Shown here: positions 17,107 to 25,488 of the stretch, in pieces
Layout of the letters: each line of letters opens with the position of its first letter
Numbering within the stretch: position 1 is the stretch's first letter
From: JAJRWS01 sp039831705
GTDB lineage: Bacteria > Planctomycetota > Planctomycetia > Pirellulales > Lacipirellulaceae
DNA: 64,000 nucleotides
Direction: 5' to 3'
Assembly (NCBI GenBank): GCA_039831705.1
Contig: JBDOMT010000064.1
Coordinates: 1-64,000 of the forward strand
Position numbers and translations under genes: made by a program
The notes under the pieces: model-generated
What the model saw: the letters and a program-made list of their open reading frames with translations, nothing else
The model's database searches: none
What the model was told of the DNA's origin: nothing

Positions 17107-20100
17107 ATGGGCAGAATCTCATCCAACATCGGCTTGATCACGGGACTCCCGATCACCGACACGGTCGATCAACTCATGGGAATTGCCGCACGACCGCGCG
17201 ATCTGCTGACTGGTCGTACTCAAGATCTCCAATCTCAGCAGATCGCAGTGACAGGCCTTTCAGCGCGGCTGCAAACGCTGAAATTTGACCTCACCAAGTT
17301 GTCTGTTTCCGACCCTTATCAGGCGCGCGAAGTCTCCTCGCAAGACGAAAGTGCTATCATCGCGACCCTGGTGAGTGGGGGCCAACCACCGGTGAGCGAA
17401 GTTCAGGTGCGTCCAGTCCAGACCGCCTCATCGCAACAATTGGTCAGCCAACGGTTCTCCTCTCTTGATGATATCGAATTCAGTGGAACTTTGTCTTTTG
17501 GGTTTGGCGGTTTTGTCGACAAAGGTATTTCGCTGGATGATCTCAATAGTGGTGCAGGAGTAGCGCGAGGGCAGATTCGCATTACCGACCTGAACGGTTC
17601 TTCGGCAGTGATCGATTTGAACTTCGCGCGCACGGTCGATGACGTGTTGAACGCGATCAATGCCGATACCACGATCAATGTGACCGCCGAAGTCGATGGC
17701 GATGCTCTGGTGCTCAAAGACAACGTCGGTGGCACTAGCACCTTGACCGTGCAAGAAGTCGCTGGTGGCACCACCGCTGCCGACCTCGGCCTGGATGACA
17801 TCAACACGACCTCTTCCGAGGCGACCGGAACGGATCGGTTCACACTGCATGCGGGAACTAATCTGACTCAATTGAATGATGGCAATGGTGTTCGCATTAC
17901 CGACAGCACCACCAGCATTGACGACCTGGTGATTACCTTAGCGGATGGTACCTCTGCTGGGGTCGATCTTTCGGGATCCGCAACACTGGGAGCGGTGATA
18001 ACTGCCATCCAAGACGACACCGATTTTTCCGGCAAGGTGACGGCTGCCATCTCCGCTGATGGAAATCGGCTGGAACTCACCGATCTGACCAACGGAGGGG
18101 GCACATTCGCCGTATCGAATGGTGTGCTGGGAACGACGGCTGATGATTTGGGGCTAACCGAAGCAGCCAATGGCAGTGTTGTCACCGGTAGACGTTTGGT
18201 CTCTGGACTCCGTGATACGCTCCTTTCCAGTCTCCAAGGTGGCAAGGGAGTTGGCACCTTGGGTGTGATCAAAATCATCGACCGGGATGGTGACCAACGT
18301 ACGGTTGATTTGGCTTCGGCTGAAACGCTTAATGACATTGTCGATCTTATCAATACCTCGTCAGGAAGTGTCGATGTCAGCGCTTCGATCAATAAAGTAC
18401 GCAACGGTATTTCATTGGTCGACAGCTCAGGAGGGAGTGGTAGTCTTACGGTAGAGAGCAGCGATGCGACCAATTCGGCGGAGGCTTTGAATTTGGTCAT
18501 CGCAGCGCAAGTCAACACGGTCAACAGTGGCACGCTCAATCGACAAACGCTCAGCGAATCGACCCTATTGTCTTCGTTGGGAGGTGGTGCGGGCATTACC
18601 GCCAGTGATATTTCCATTACCGATACCAATGGTAAAACGGTGCCGATCGACCTTAACGCAGCGACGGCCGAAGCCAAGACCCTAGGGGATGTGATCGATG
18701 CAATTAATGCAGCAGTGACCAATACTGGTTTGGGTGTGCATGCCAGAATCAACGACCATGGAGATGGCATTCTGATCGTCGACACGGTGGATGGCGATGG
18801 AATACTAGGGGTCAAGGACTTAGGCGGAACGTTGGCCCAAGATTTGAACCTGACCAGCGCCAGCACCACGGTCACGATCAACGACCAGGCCACCAAGGTC
18901 ATCGACGGCACCAGCAGCTACTCGGTCGATCTCTCCGATTTGTCCGGTGGTGCCAACTCAATCAGCCTGTCATCACTGAATGACGGTGCGGGAATTGATT
19001 TCAACGACTTCAAGATCACCGACTCCACGGGAAAGTCACTGGTATTGGATCTCAATGGAACCGATTCGGGGATTTCGACGGTGGATCAATTGATCGACAA
19101 GATCAATGAACGAGCGGCGACCCTCAATGTGAAAGTTAGCGCCAGAGTCAACAGTGCGGGTACCGGCATTCAGATCACCGATACTGCTGGCGGAAGCGAA
19201 AAGCTGACGATCGAGAATGTTGGCAACAGTTCGGCTGCTACCGATTTAAAAATCGAAGGAGTTGCGACCGCCTCGACCATCGACGGATCCGGTTTATTTT
19301 CTACTCAAAGTGCAAGTTTGAGTGTCTTGGATACCGTAGCAACGCGCATCAATGATCTCGATTCGGGAGTCATCGCGAGCACGTTCTTCGATGGGATTGG
19401 CTATCGGCTCACTTTGAGTGTTAATCAAACGGGAGTAGCAAATGAAATTTTAGTCGACTCAGGTACCTCCGATTTCAAATTTAGTGAAACGGCCAAAGCG
19501 CGTGATGCACTGTTGGTGCTCGGGGAGAACAAAGTCGCCGGTTCGGGGGTGTTGGTAAGTTCAACGGCCAATGATTTTGAGTCGATTATCAATGGTGTCG
19601 ATTTGACCATTGTTGCTGCCAGTGACGATCCGGTAACGGTAACGGTGAAATCGACCGACACTGACATCGTATCTACGGTGGAGGGATTTATTGCCTCCTA
19701 CAATTCCATTCGTAACGAGTTGCAAACCCTAACCGACTTTAATTCGGATGATTTCACCACCGGTCTGCTGTTCGGTACCAACGAAGCCTTGCGCGTCGAT
19801 ACTACTTTATCTCGATTGGCCACCAACCGGTATTTTGGTGTTGGTAGCTTCACTTCCCTTGAGCAAATTGGAGTGAGTGTCGACGACGAGGGTGAACTGG
19901 TGCTGGATAAGACCAAATTAAAAGAGGCATTTGCTGACAATCCTACCAGTTTGCAGACTTTCTTTACCGATGAAACCAATGGTGTGGCGGCCAAATTTAA
20001 TGCAGCGATTGATCGACTTTCCGGGGCGGAAAACGGATTGCTGACCAATCGAGTGGATGCCCTGCAGTCTTCGATCGATTCCAACAGTTTGCGGATTGAG

Positions 20101-20241
20101 CGTTTTACTGAGCAGTTGGATCTGCAGCGAGAGCGACTATTGTTACACTTTTTTCAGCTAGAATCAGTGATCGCCAGCTTGCAGCAAAGCCAGACGGCTT
20201 TGAGTGCGCTACAGCCAATTGCTCCGCTAGGGAGCGCCTGA
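17107..20241 (+). CDS. fliD: Giant flagellar cap protein FliD
   Basis: Filament cap (HAP2), 1044 aa against 450-650 aa usually. The N-terminal FliD domain (SSNIGLITGLPITDTVDQLM; VRPVQTASSQQLVSQRFSS) spans about residues 1-120 and the C-terminal FliD domain about 790-1030 (ARDALLVLGENKVAGSGVLV, IINGVDLTIVAASDDPVTVTV, FIASYNSIRNELQTLTDF). Five flagellin-IN modules lie between, near residues 155-230, 260-350, 385-465, 500-585 and 633-720, each with the pattern ITD..G....DL..A.T..D....IN and a closing L.L. It precedes fliS, as in many bacteria. Confidence 0.94.
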   Translation: MGRISSNIGLITGLPITDTVDQLMGIAARPRDLLTGRTQDLQSQQIAVTGLSARLQTLKFDLTKLSVSDPYQAREVSSQDESAIIATLVSGGQPPVSEVQVRPVQTASSQQLVSQRFSSLDDIEFSGTLSFGFGGFVDKGISLDDLNSGAGVARGQIRITDLNGSSAVIDLNFARTVDDVLNAINADTTINVTAEVDGDALVLKDNVGGTSTLTVQEVAGGTTAADLGLDDINTTSSEATGTDRFTLHAGTNLTQLNDGNGVRITDSTTSIDDLVITLADGTSAGVDLSGSATLGAVITAIQDDTDFSGKVTAAISADGNRLELTDLTNGGGTFAVSNGVLGTTADDLGLTEAANGSVVTGRRLVSGLRDTLLSSLQGGKGVGTLGVIKIIDRDGDQRTVDLASAETLNDIVDLINTSSGSVDVSASINKVRNGISLVDSSGGSGSLTVESSDATNSAEALNLVIAAQVNTVNSGTLNRQTLSESTLLSSLGGGAGITASDISITDTNGKTVPIDLNAATAEAKTLGDVIDAINAAVTNTGLGVHARINDHGDGILIVDTVDGDGILGVKDLGGTLAQDLNLTSASTTVTINDQATKVIDGTSSYSVDLSDLSGGANSISLSSLNDGAGIDFNDFKITDSTGKSLVLDLNGTDSGISTVDQLIDKINERAATLNVKVSARVNSAGTGIQITDTAGGSEKLTIENVGNSSAATDLKIEGVATASTIDGSGLFSTQSASLSVLDTVATRINDLDSGVIASTFFDGIGYRLTLSVNQTGVANEILVDSGTSDFKFSETAKARDALLVLGENKVAGSGVLVSSTANDFESIINGVDLTIVAASDDPVTVTVKSTDTDIVSTVEGFIASYNSIRNELQTLTDFNSDDFTTGLLFGTNEALRVDTTLSRLATNRYFGVGSFTSLEQIGVSVDDEGELVLDKTKLKEAFADNPTSLQTFFTDETNGVAAKFNAAIDRLSGAENGLLTNRVDALQSSIDSNSLRIERFTEQLDLQRERLLLHFFQLESVIASLQQSQTALSALQPIAPLGSA

Positions 20242-20355
20242 TAGACACTCGAACCAACCTAGGGAGCCGAATTGCTGCATGCTAACCCTGATGAGATAGA
20301 TTTTCGATGTAACAGAACCATGCATGGTCGCCACTAAATACGGAAAACGAGTTTC

Positions 20356-20413
20356 CGCCACCCCACCTCCCGCCTCCCATTTCCCACCTCCCCTCCACCC
20401 CATCTCCCCACCT
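20356..20413 (+). repeat. G-depleted C-rich leader of fliS
   Basis: About 58 bases made of CCACC, CTCCC and CATTTCCC words run straight into the fliS ATG. There is almost no G on the coding strand, hence no Shine-Dalgarno sequence; the template strand has many GGG runs. Short-period but not exactly tandem. Confidence 0.7.
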
Positions 20414-20908
20414 ATGCAACAAAATCAATATCTGGTTTCGAAAATTTTGACCGCCTCCCAGCCGCAATTGCAATTGATGCTGGTAGAGGGCGCAGTGCGA
20501 TTTATCCGCCAGGCACTCGAATTGAGCTCGGATCCTTCGCATCCGCAGGAGGAATCAGAGCGACTACTCGATAAAACGATCGACGTGGTTGAGGCTCTGG
20601 TGAGGGGCGTCTCAGGCAATGATTTGGAGATATCCAAGCAGCTTGAGGAGCAGTACGTCTTTATGTTTCGTGAGTTGGTGGCTTGCCGATACAATCGTGA
20701 TGCGGAGAAGCTCCGTACGGTTCTCAAGTTATTGGAGTACGAGCGCGAAACATGGCAGCAGGCGAGTGCTCTCTGCCAGCAAGAAGAGGCGTCTTCCGAC
20801 CTCCCGACGGCGGACAATGTCAACGACTCCTTCAATCCGCCTCTGTCTGCCCCCCATTATTTGAATAAAAGCGGCTCAACGTCGGGCAGTCTATCTCTGG
20901 AGGCTTAG
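20414..20908 (+). CDS. fliS: Flagellar secretion chaperone FliS
   Basis: Cytoplasmic flagellin export chaperone of 164 aa. The ATG at 20414 gives the normal FliS start (MQQNQYLVSKILTASQPQLQLML), and VEGAVRFIRQALEL and the four-helix pattern follow. An acidic/polar C-terminal tail of about 35 residues is extra to the usual 125-140 aa. An upstream in-frame ATG at 20324 would only add proline-rich text encoded by the C-rich leader, so it is rejected. It is the last flagellar gene here. Confidence 0.9.
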   Translation: MQQNQYLVSKILTASQPQLQLMLVEGAVRFIRQALELSSDPSHPQEESERLLDKTIDVVEALVRGVSGNDLEISKQLEEQYVFMFRELVACRYNRDAEKLRTVLKLLEYERETWQQASALCQQEEASSDLPTADNVNDSFNPPLSAPHYLNKSGSTSGSLSLEA

Positions 20909-21027
20909 CCTTAAACATTCTGCTGCGAGTCCGAATAGCCCGGGGAGGCAATTGGGTGGCCGATTGACGACCAAGACGCTGCGTGCCTATTATCTGGCAT
21001 GAATCGTCTCTCCCCAAGGAAACCATC

Positions 21028-21891
21028 GTGACCACAACCAAGCAACTGATTCGTGTCGGCCATAGTCCCGACCCGGACGACGCATTCATGTTCCATGCCC
21101 TGGCCAATGGACATCTAGATACGGGTGATTACCAGTTTACCCACGAGTTAGTCGATATCGAAACGCTCAATCAACGGGCTTTTCAGGCCGAACTGGAACT
21201 CACCGCCGTTAGCATTCATGCCTACGCTTTTCTCTACGACAAGTATGCCCTGTGCTCATGTGGGGCCAGCATGGGGGAAAATTATGGGCCGATGGTCATT
21301 GCACGCGATAAGTGCCAGTTATCGAGTCTGCGGGACAAGACTTTTGCTGTACCAGGCAAATTGACCAGTGCTTACTTGGCCTTGCGAATGTGCATGGATC
21401 ACGATTTCAACTACGTTCTGGTCCCTTTCGATGAAATCATCAGTGCGGTTGCTGCGGGAACCTACCAGGGAAAATCGATCGACGCAGGATTGATCATTCA
21501 CGAAGGGCAGCTTACCTACGGTGATCATGAGCTCAATCTAATCGTCGATTTGGGCCAATGGTGGCAAGACCAAACAGGTTTGCCCTTACCGTTAGGAGCC
21601 AATGCAGTACGTAAGGATTTGGGCCAGGAAGCCATACACGAAGTTCAGCGGCTCCTGCATGCCAGTATTGAGTATGCTTTAGAACACCGCGATGAGGCAC
21701 TTGATTACGCGCTTCAATATGGGCGCGATTTGGACCGCAACAAAGCGGACCAATTCGTAGGCATGTATGTCAATGACCGCACCCTCGATTTTGGCCCGGA
21801 AGGTCGTGAAGCGGTAACTCGCTTTCTGGCGATGGGCCACGAACAGGGCATCTTGCCGGAACTGGTCGTGCCGGAGTTTGTGGAATGGTAG
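21028..21891 (+). CDS. mqnD: 1,4-dihydroxy-6-naphthoate synthase (MqnD)
   Basis: Menaquinone (futalosine pathway) enzyme that cleaves cyclic dehypoxanthine futalosine to 1,4-dihydroxy-6-naphthoate, 287 aa. It has the periplasmic-binding-protein-like fold text: HSPDPDDAFMFHAL near residue 9, AVSIHAYAFLYDKYALCSCG, GENYGPMVIA, VPGKLTSAYLALRM, and DAGLIIHEGQLTYGDHEL, all typical of MqnD. The GTG at 21028 follows AAGGA by seven bases and is preferred over a GTG 45 bases upstream. MqnA is the main alternative paralogue but lacks the IIHEGQLTY segment. Confidence 0.85.
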   Translation: MTTTKQLIRVGHSPDPDDAFMFHALANGHLDTGDYQFTHELVDIETLNQRAFQAELELTAVSIHAYAFLYDKYALCSCGASMGENYGPMVIARDKCQLSSLRDKTFAVPGKLTSAYLALRMCMDHDFNYVLVPFDEIISAVAAGTYQGKSIDAGLIIHEGQLTYGDHELNLIVDLGQWWQDQTGLPLPLGANAVRKDLGQEAIHEVQRLLHASIEYALEHRDEALDYALQYGRDLDRNKADQFVGMYVNDRTLDFGPEGREAVTRFLAMGHEQGILPELVVPEFVEW

Positions 21892-21992
21892 GGAAATAGG
21901 TTAGATCGGAGATGTTTGGTTGTTGATCTTAAAAAAAGGGTAAACACGCATTATAAATCAACGATCAAACATCTCACATCCAACATGTTGTC

Positions 21993-23231
21993 ATGTCTGA
22001 CTGGCAAACTGAACTTGACCGGGTGATCTTTGAGCAGGCCGATGATGTGATTGGGCTGCGACGGCATCTTCATGCTCACCCCGAGCCGAGTGGTGAAGAG
22101 CTGAAAACGAGCTTGCACCTTTACCAGTTGTTGGGCGAACTGGGATTGGATGTTCGGATGGGGCCGCAAGGGTGTGGAGTGCTGGCGGATAGTGCGAATG
22201 ATTCGCAATCGCTGGATACGGACCCCCATTTAAATCGACATGCGGTGAAACAACGGGTGGCATTTCGTGCCGATATCGATGCATTGCGGATTCAAGACGC
22301 CAAGGACGTAATCTACCGGAGCACTCATAATGGATTGATGCATGCCTGTGGACATGATGGTCACACGGCCATTGCCTATGGTGTGGCACGCGCGCTCGAT
22401 ACCCTTCAACGACAAGGTTTGCTGCCTTGGAGGGTGCCTTGGCGGGCCATTTTTCAGCCAGCCGAAGAAACGGCCACTGGAGCGCGGCAGATGATCGAGG
22501 CGAGTGCATTGGATGGGGTGGGTGCGATATTGGCCTTGCATGTGGAGCCAACACGACCCACGGGACAAATCGGGATTCGTTCAGGAACGATGACCGCCCA
22601 CTGTGACTCCCTTCGTATTTCGATTCATGGTCGGGGTGGGCATGCGGCTCGGCCTCATGAGTCCAAGGATCCAATCGCGGCAGCAGCCCAGTTGATCAGT
22701 ACGTTGTACCAATTTGTACCTCGTGCTACCGACAGTTTGGATGCCGTAGTTGTGACGATCGGCCGAGTTCGGGGTGGAGAAACTTCGAACGTCATACCGG
22801 ATTTGGTTGAGTTGTGGGGCACGGTTCGCACCCTATCGGGTCTCGTTCGTGAGCAGACAATAGAACACATACGCCAATTAGCTCGAGGTATTGAAGAGAT
22901 TACGTCCACTCGGATTGACGTTCAGGTAGAGGTGAGCATTCCATCGGTGCATAATGATAAGGAGCTGAGCGAGTTGATTGACCGGGCAGCGACGGGGGTA
23001 ATAGATGCAGAGCAAGTGCAGCGGATCCCACGACCGAGCATGGGCAGCGAAGATTTCGCCTGCTATCTGGAAAATATACCGGGAGTCATGTTTCGCTTGG
23101 GAACGGCATCCGATCCGACCGAGCAAACAGGACTCCATACGCCCCTGTTCGACATCGACGAACGCGCATTGATGATCGGCACCAAAATCATGGCCCGAGC
23201 TGTGGTGATGGCAGTTGGAAGAGTTGAGTGA
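21993..23231 (+). CDS. M20D-family amidohydrolase (N-acyl-amino acid hydrolase type)
   Basis: Zinc or manganese amidohydrolase of 412 aa. Metal ligands are visible: MHACGHDGHTA (Cys119, His121, His124), FQPAEETATGA, and the conserved His near LHVEP. The dimerisation-domain motif GRGGHAARPHESKDPI and the end motif MGSEDFACYLENIPGVMFRLG complete the M20D pattern. Such enzymes deacylate N-acyl amino acids or amino acid conjugates; the true substrate cannot be read from sequence. No signal peptide, so cytoplasmic. The leader is a CATC/CAAC-rich, SD-less stretch. Confidence 0.88.
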   Translation: MSDWQTELDRVIFEQADDVIGLRRHLHAHPEPSGEELKTSLHLYQLLGELGLDVRMGPQGCGVLADSANDSQSLDTDPHLNRHAVKQRVAFRADIDALRIQDAKDVIYRSTHNGLMHACGHDGHTAIAYGVARALDTLQRQGLLPWRVPWRAIFQPAEETATGARQMIEASALDGVGAILALHVEPTRPTGQIGIRSGTMTAHCDSLRISIHGRGGHAARPHESKDPIAAAAQLISTLYQFVPRATDSLDAVVVTIGRVRGGETSNVIPDLVELWGTVRTLSGLVREQTIEHIRQLARGIEEITSTRIDVQVEVSIPSVHNDKELSELIDRAATGVIDAEQVQRIPRPSMGSEDFACYLENIPGVMFRLGTASDPTEQTGLHTPLFDIDERALMIGTKIMARAVVMAVGRVE

Positions 23232-23371
23232 TCAGTGTTGAGAGGCAGAGAAATAGTTCTATACCCACATACGTGGTTGCCGATAGGAAGACAATTGGAG
23301 TCTAAAGAATTTGGAGATGATCACCTGCCTCTTACCTCCGGCCTGTTAACTCTCAACCCTCAACTCGCAAC

Positions 23372-24508
23372 ATGGCTAAAATTCAATTCAACTCGAATTC
23401 TCGTCCTACCCTTGGAATTGAACTGGAATTGGGGTTGGTAGACCAGCAGACGATGGGATTGACCAGTTCTTATTCTGATCTGGTCGCCTGTTTGCCAGAT
23501 GGCGATAGAGACACGATTAAACCGGAATTGATGCAATGTGTTTTGGAAATTATCACGGGCATCTGTGAAACGGTCGACGATGCTGAGGCGGAACTGCGAG
23601 ATAAGATAACTCTTGTGGAAGCAGCAGCGGACCAGTTGGGGCTGGGCCTATGGTGGGGAGGTACCCACCCTTTTTCTCGTTGGCAAGATCAACAGGTGAC
23701 TGCCGATCCACGCTATTATCAATTGGTCGATTTACTGCAGGAGTTGGCTCGGAGGCTGGTGACTTTTGGGCTGCACGTTCATGTGGGTGTCGACTCGGGT
23801 GACAAGGCGGTGATGATCTGCGATCGTATCCTGAGGCATTTGCCCACGTTATTAGCTTTGTCCGCCAGCAGCCCGTTTTGGGAAGGGCGGCGGACGGGAC
23901 TCCATTCGCACCGTTCCAAAGTCATGGAAGGGCTTCCTACCGCTGGCTTGCCACCGTTGATGCGGAATTGGAGCGAATATGTGTGGCTGGTGAACCATAT
24001 GGTTGGGACTGGGTTCATCAATACGATTCGTGAAATCTGGTGGGATGTCCGGCCGCATCATAATTTTGGTACCGTCGAGGTGCGGGTATGCGACATGCCA
24101 GGCAATCTGGAAGAGACACTGGCGATTGCCGCGTTGATCCAATGTCTGGTGAAGGCTCTTTCCGATGAAATCGACGATGGCACTTATCAGCATGATTGCC
24201 ACCCAATGATGGTGCGTCAGAACAAGTGGCGCGCTAGCCGATTTGGTACCTCTGCCCAACTGGTTGATTTGTACACGCACGAGGTGGTAACCGTTGCGCA
24301 AGTAGTCGATGAGATGACGAAAAAGCTACAACCGGTATCGGTCGAACTGGGCTGCGAGAAGCATCTGCTGCGATGTCGACAAATAGCCTCCACGCCCAGT
24401 TGGGCAGATCGGCAAATGACCACCTATGAGGAGACTGGAAATGCCCAGGAGGTGGTGCGGCAACTGACGGCTGGAGCAAGGATTTCACCCTTTGTTGACA
24501 ATCAGTAG
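23372..24508 (+). CDS. GCS2-family carboxylate-amine ligase (YbdK type)
   Basis: ATP-dependent glutamate-cysteine ligase-like enzyme of 378 aa. The family signature runs in order: PTLGIELELGLVD, PELMQCVLEIITGICETV, GTHPFSRW, RRLVTFGLHVHVGVDSGDKA, LPTLLALSASSPFWEGRRTG, NFGTVEVRVCDMPGNL. YbdK of E. coli has weak gamma-glutamylcysteine synthetase activity; the substrate here is unknown. The leader (AACTCTCAACCCTCAACTCGCAAC before the ATG in two short words) has no SD. No GshB neighbour is present; thioredoxin follows 57 bases later. Confidence 0.88.
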   Translation: MAKIQFNSNSRPTLGIELELGLVDQQTMGLTSSYSDLVACLPDGDRDTIKPELMQCVLEIITGICETVDDAEAELRDKITLVEAAADQLGLGLWWGGTHPFSRWQDQQVTADPRYYQLVDLLQELARRLVTFGLHVHVGVDSGDKAVMICDRILRHLPTLLALSASSPFWEGRRTGLHSHRSKVMEGLPTAGLPPLMRNWSEYVWLVNHMVGTGFINTIREIWWDVRPHHNFGTVEVRVCDMPGNLEETLAIAALIQCLVKALSDEIDDGTYQHDCHPMMVRQNKWRASRFGTSAQLVDLYTHEVVTVAQVVDEMTKKLQPVSVELGCEKHLLRCRQIASTPSWADRQMTTYEETGNAQEVVRQLTAGARISPFVDNQ

Positions 24509-24565
24509 TCGATCCCCAATAATTCACCTCCACCCACACCTTAACTACCAGGGAGATGTAGCTCG

Positions 24566-24889
24566 ATGGCATTGCAACAGTTCGATGACAGTAATTTTGA
24601 GGCGGAAGTGCTACAATCTACGGAGCCAGTCTTGGTTGACTTTTGGGCTCCTTGGTGCGGGCCGTGCCGCCAAATTGGCCCTATGGTCGAGGAATTGGCC
24701 GGCGAAAATGCAGGCTCGGCAAAAATTGGCAAGCTCAACGTAGATGACGCCCCCGATTCGGCTCAAAGTTTCAGTGTCAGCAGCATTCCCACCATCATGG
24801 TCTTTAAAAATGGTGAGGTGGTCGAGCGTTTCGTAGGAGTCCAGCCCAAGGCAAGACTGCAGGAAGCAATCGACGCGGCCAAAGGCTGA
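24566..24889 (+). CDS. trxA: Thioredoxin
   Basis: Cytoplasmic disulfide reductase of 107 aa with the canonical active site WCGPC (Cys31, Cys34), the FWAPWCGPCR context, cis-Pro in SIPTIMVFKNGE and the VGVQPKARLQEAID end. The ATG follows AGGGAGAT. Full-length, standard thioredoxin. Confidence 0.97.
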   Translation: MALQQFDDSNFEAEVLQSTEPVLVDFWAPWCGPCRQIGPMVEELAGENAGSAKIGKLNVDDAPDSAQSFSVSSIPTIMVFKNGEVVERFVGVQPKARLQEAIDAAKG

Positions 24890-25110
24890 GCTCTATCTGT
24901 TCAAGCCTCGCTTCTCATCCATGTCGCATTGACATTTTACGGCAAGGCAGCGGTAGTTGTGCGACAAGGATGAAAAGACTCGTTTGAAGGGATTCTGTTC
25001 AAGCCTCGGGTTTGGCCAATCCGCCCCTGTCGGATGCTCGCGAGGATACGTTCTCGGGTGGCAGTGCGCTATGCGCGACCATTCGCCAGGATGCGTTTGG
25101 CAATTAAAAA

Positions 25111-25184
25111 ATACTAGCACGACGCGCCAGCGAGTGGGTCTACTGCGGCATGCCTATCCACTCGCTTGCGCGTCGTGCTTGTAT
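25111..25184. repeat. Dispersed palindromic element, copy 3
   Basis: Arms 25111-25139 and 25156-25184 (ATACTAGCACGACGCGCCAG... and inverse) flank a 16-base loop. It lies in the 599-base trxA-coiled-coil gap. That gap also has two copies of TCTGTTCAAGCCTCG-type text (about 24897 and 24998) and a short GAATGA/TCATTC hairpin near 25282; no gene was found. Confidence 0.86.
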
Positions 25185-25488
25185 TTTTGGTCTTGGCTCT
25201 CAGACAAACGATAGCCCATATTCCCTATCTCGCCTGCTTTGATGTTCTGTCTGCATCGTTCTAACTTTTGGCCAGAATCGTCGAATGATCGTCGGTCATT
25301 CTGCCGATTGCACACTTTAGGTAAACTTTGCGGGTCAAATGGACTTAACCAGTTGATCTCCAGTAATAGGCTTTACCAAACTTATCTTTGTGGACTGTGG
25401 CTGTAAAAACAGGCCTTTCCAATGGTGACGGCAGTTGGTCATCATCCACAAAGTAAGACTTGGGCAGACATGACCAGAGAACCAAATT

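Noticed and set aside
17868..18911. 347-codon antisense frame inside fliD
   Set aside because: Low-complexity mirror of the repetitive fliD modules; the + strand gene is certain.
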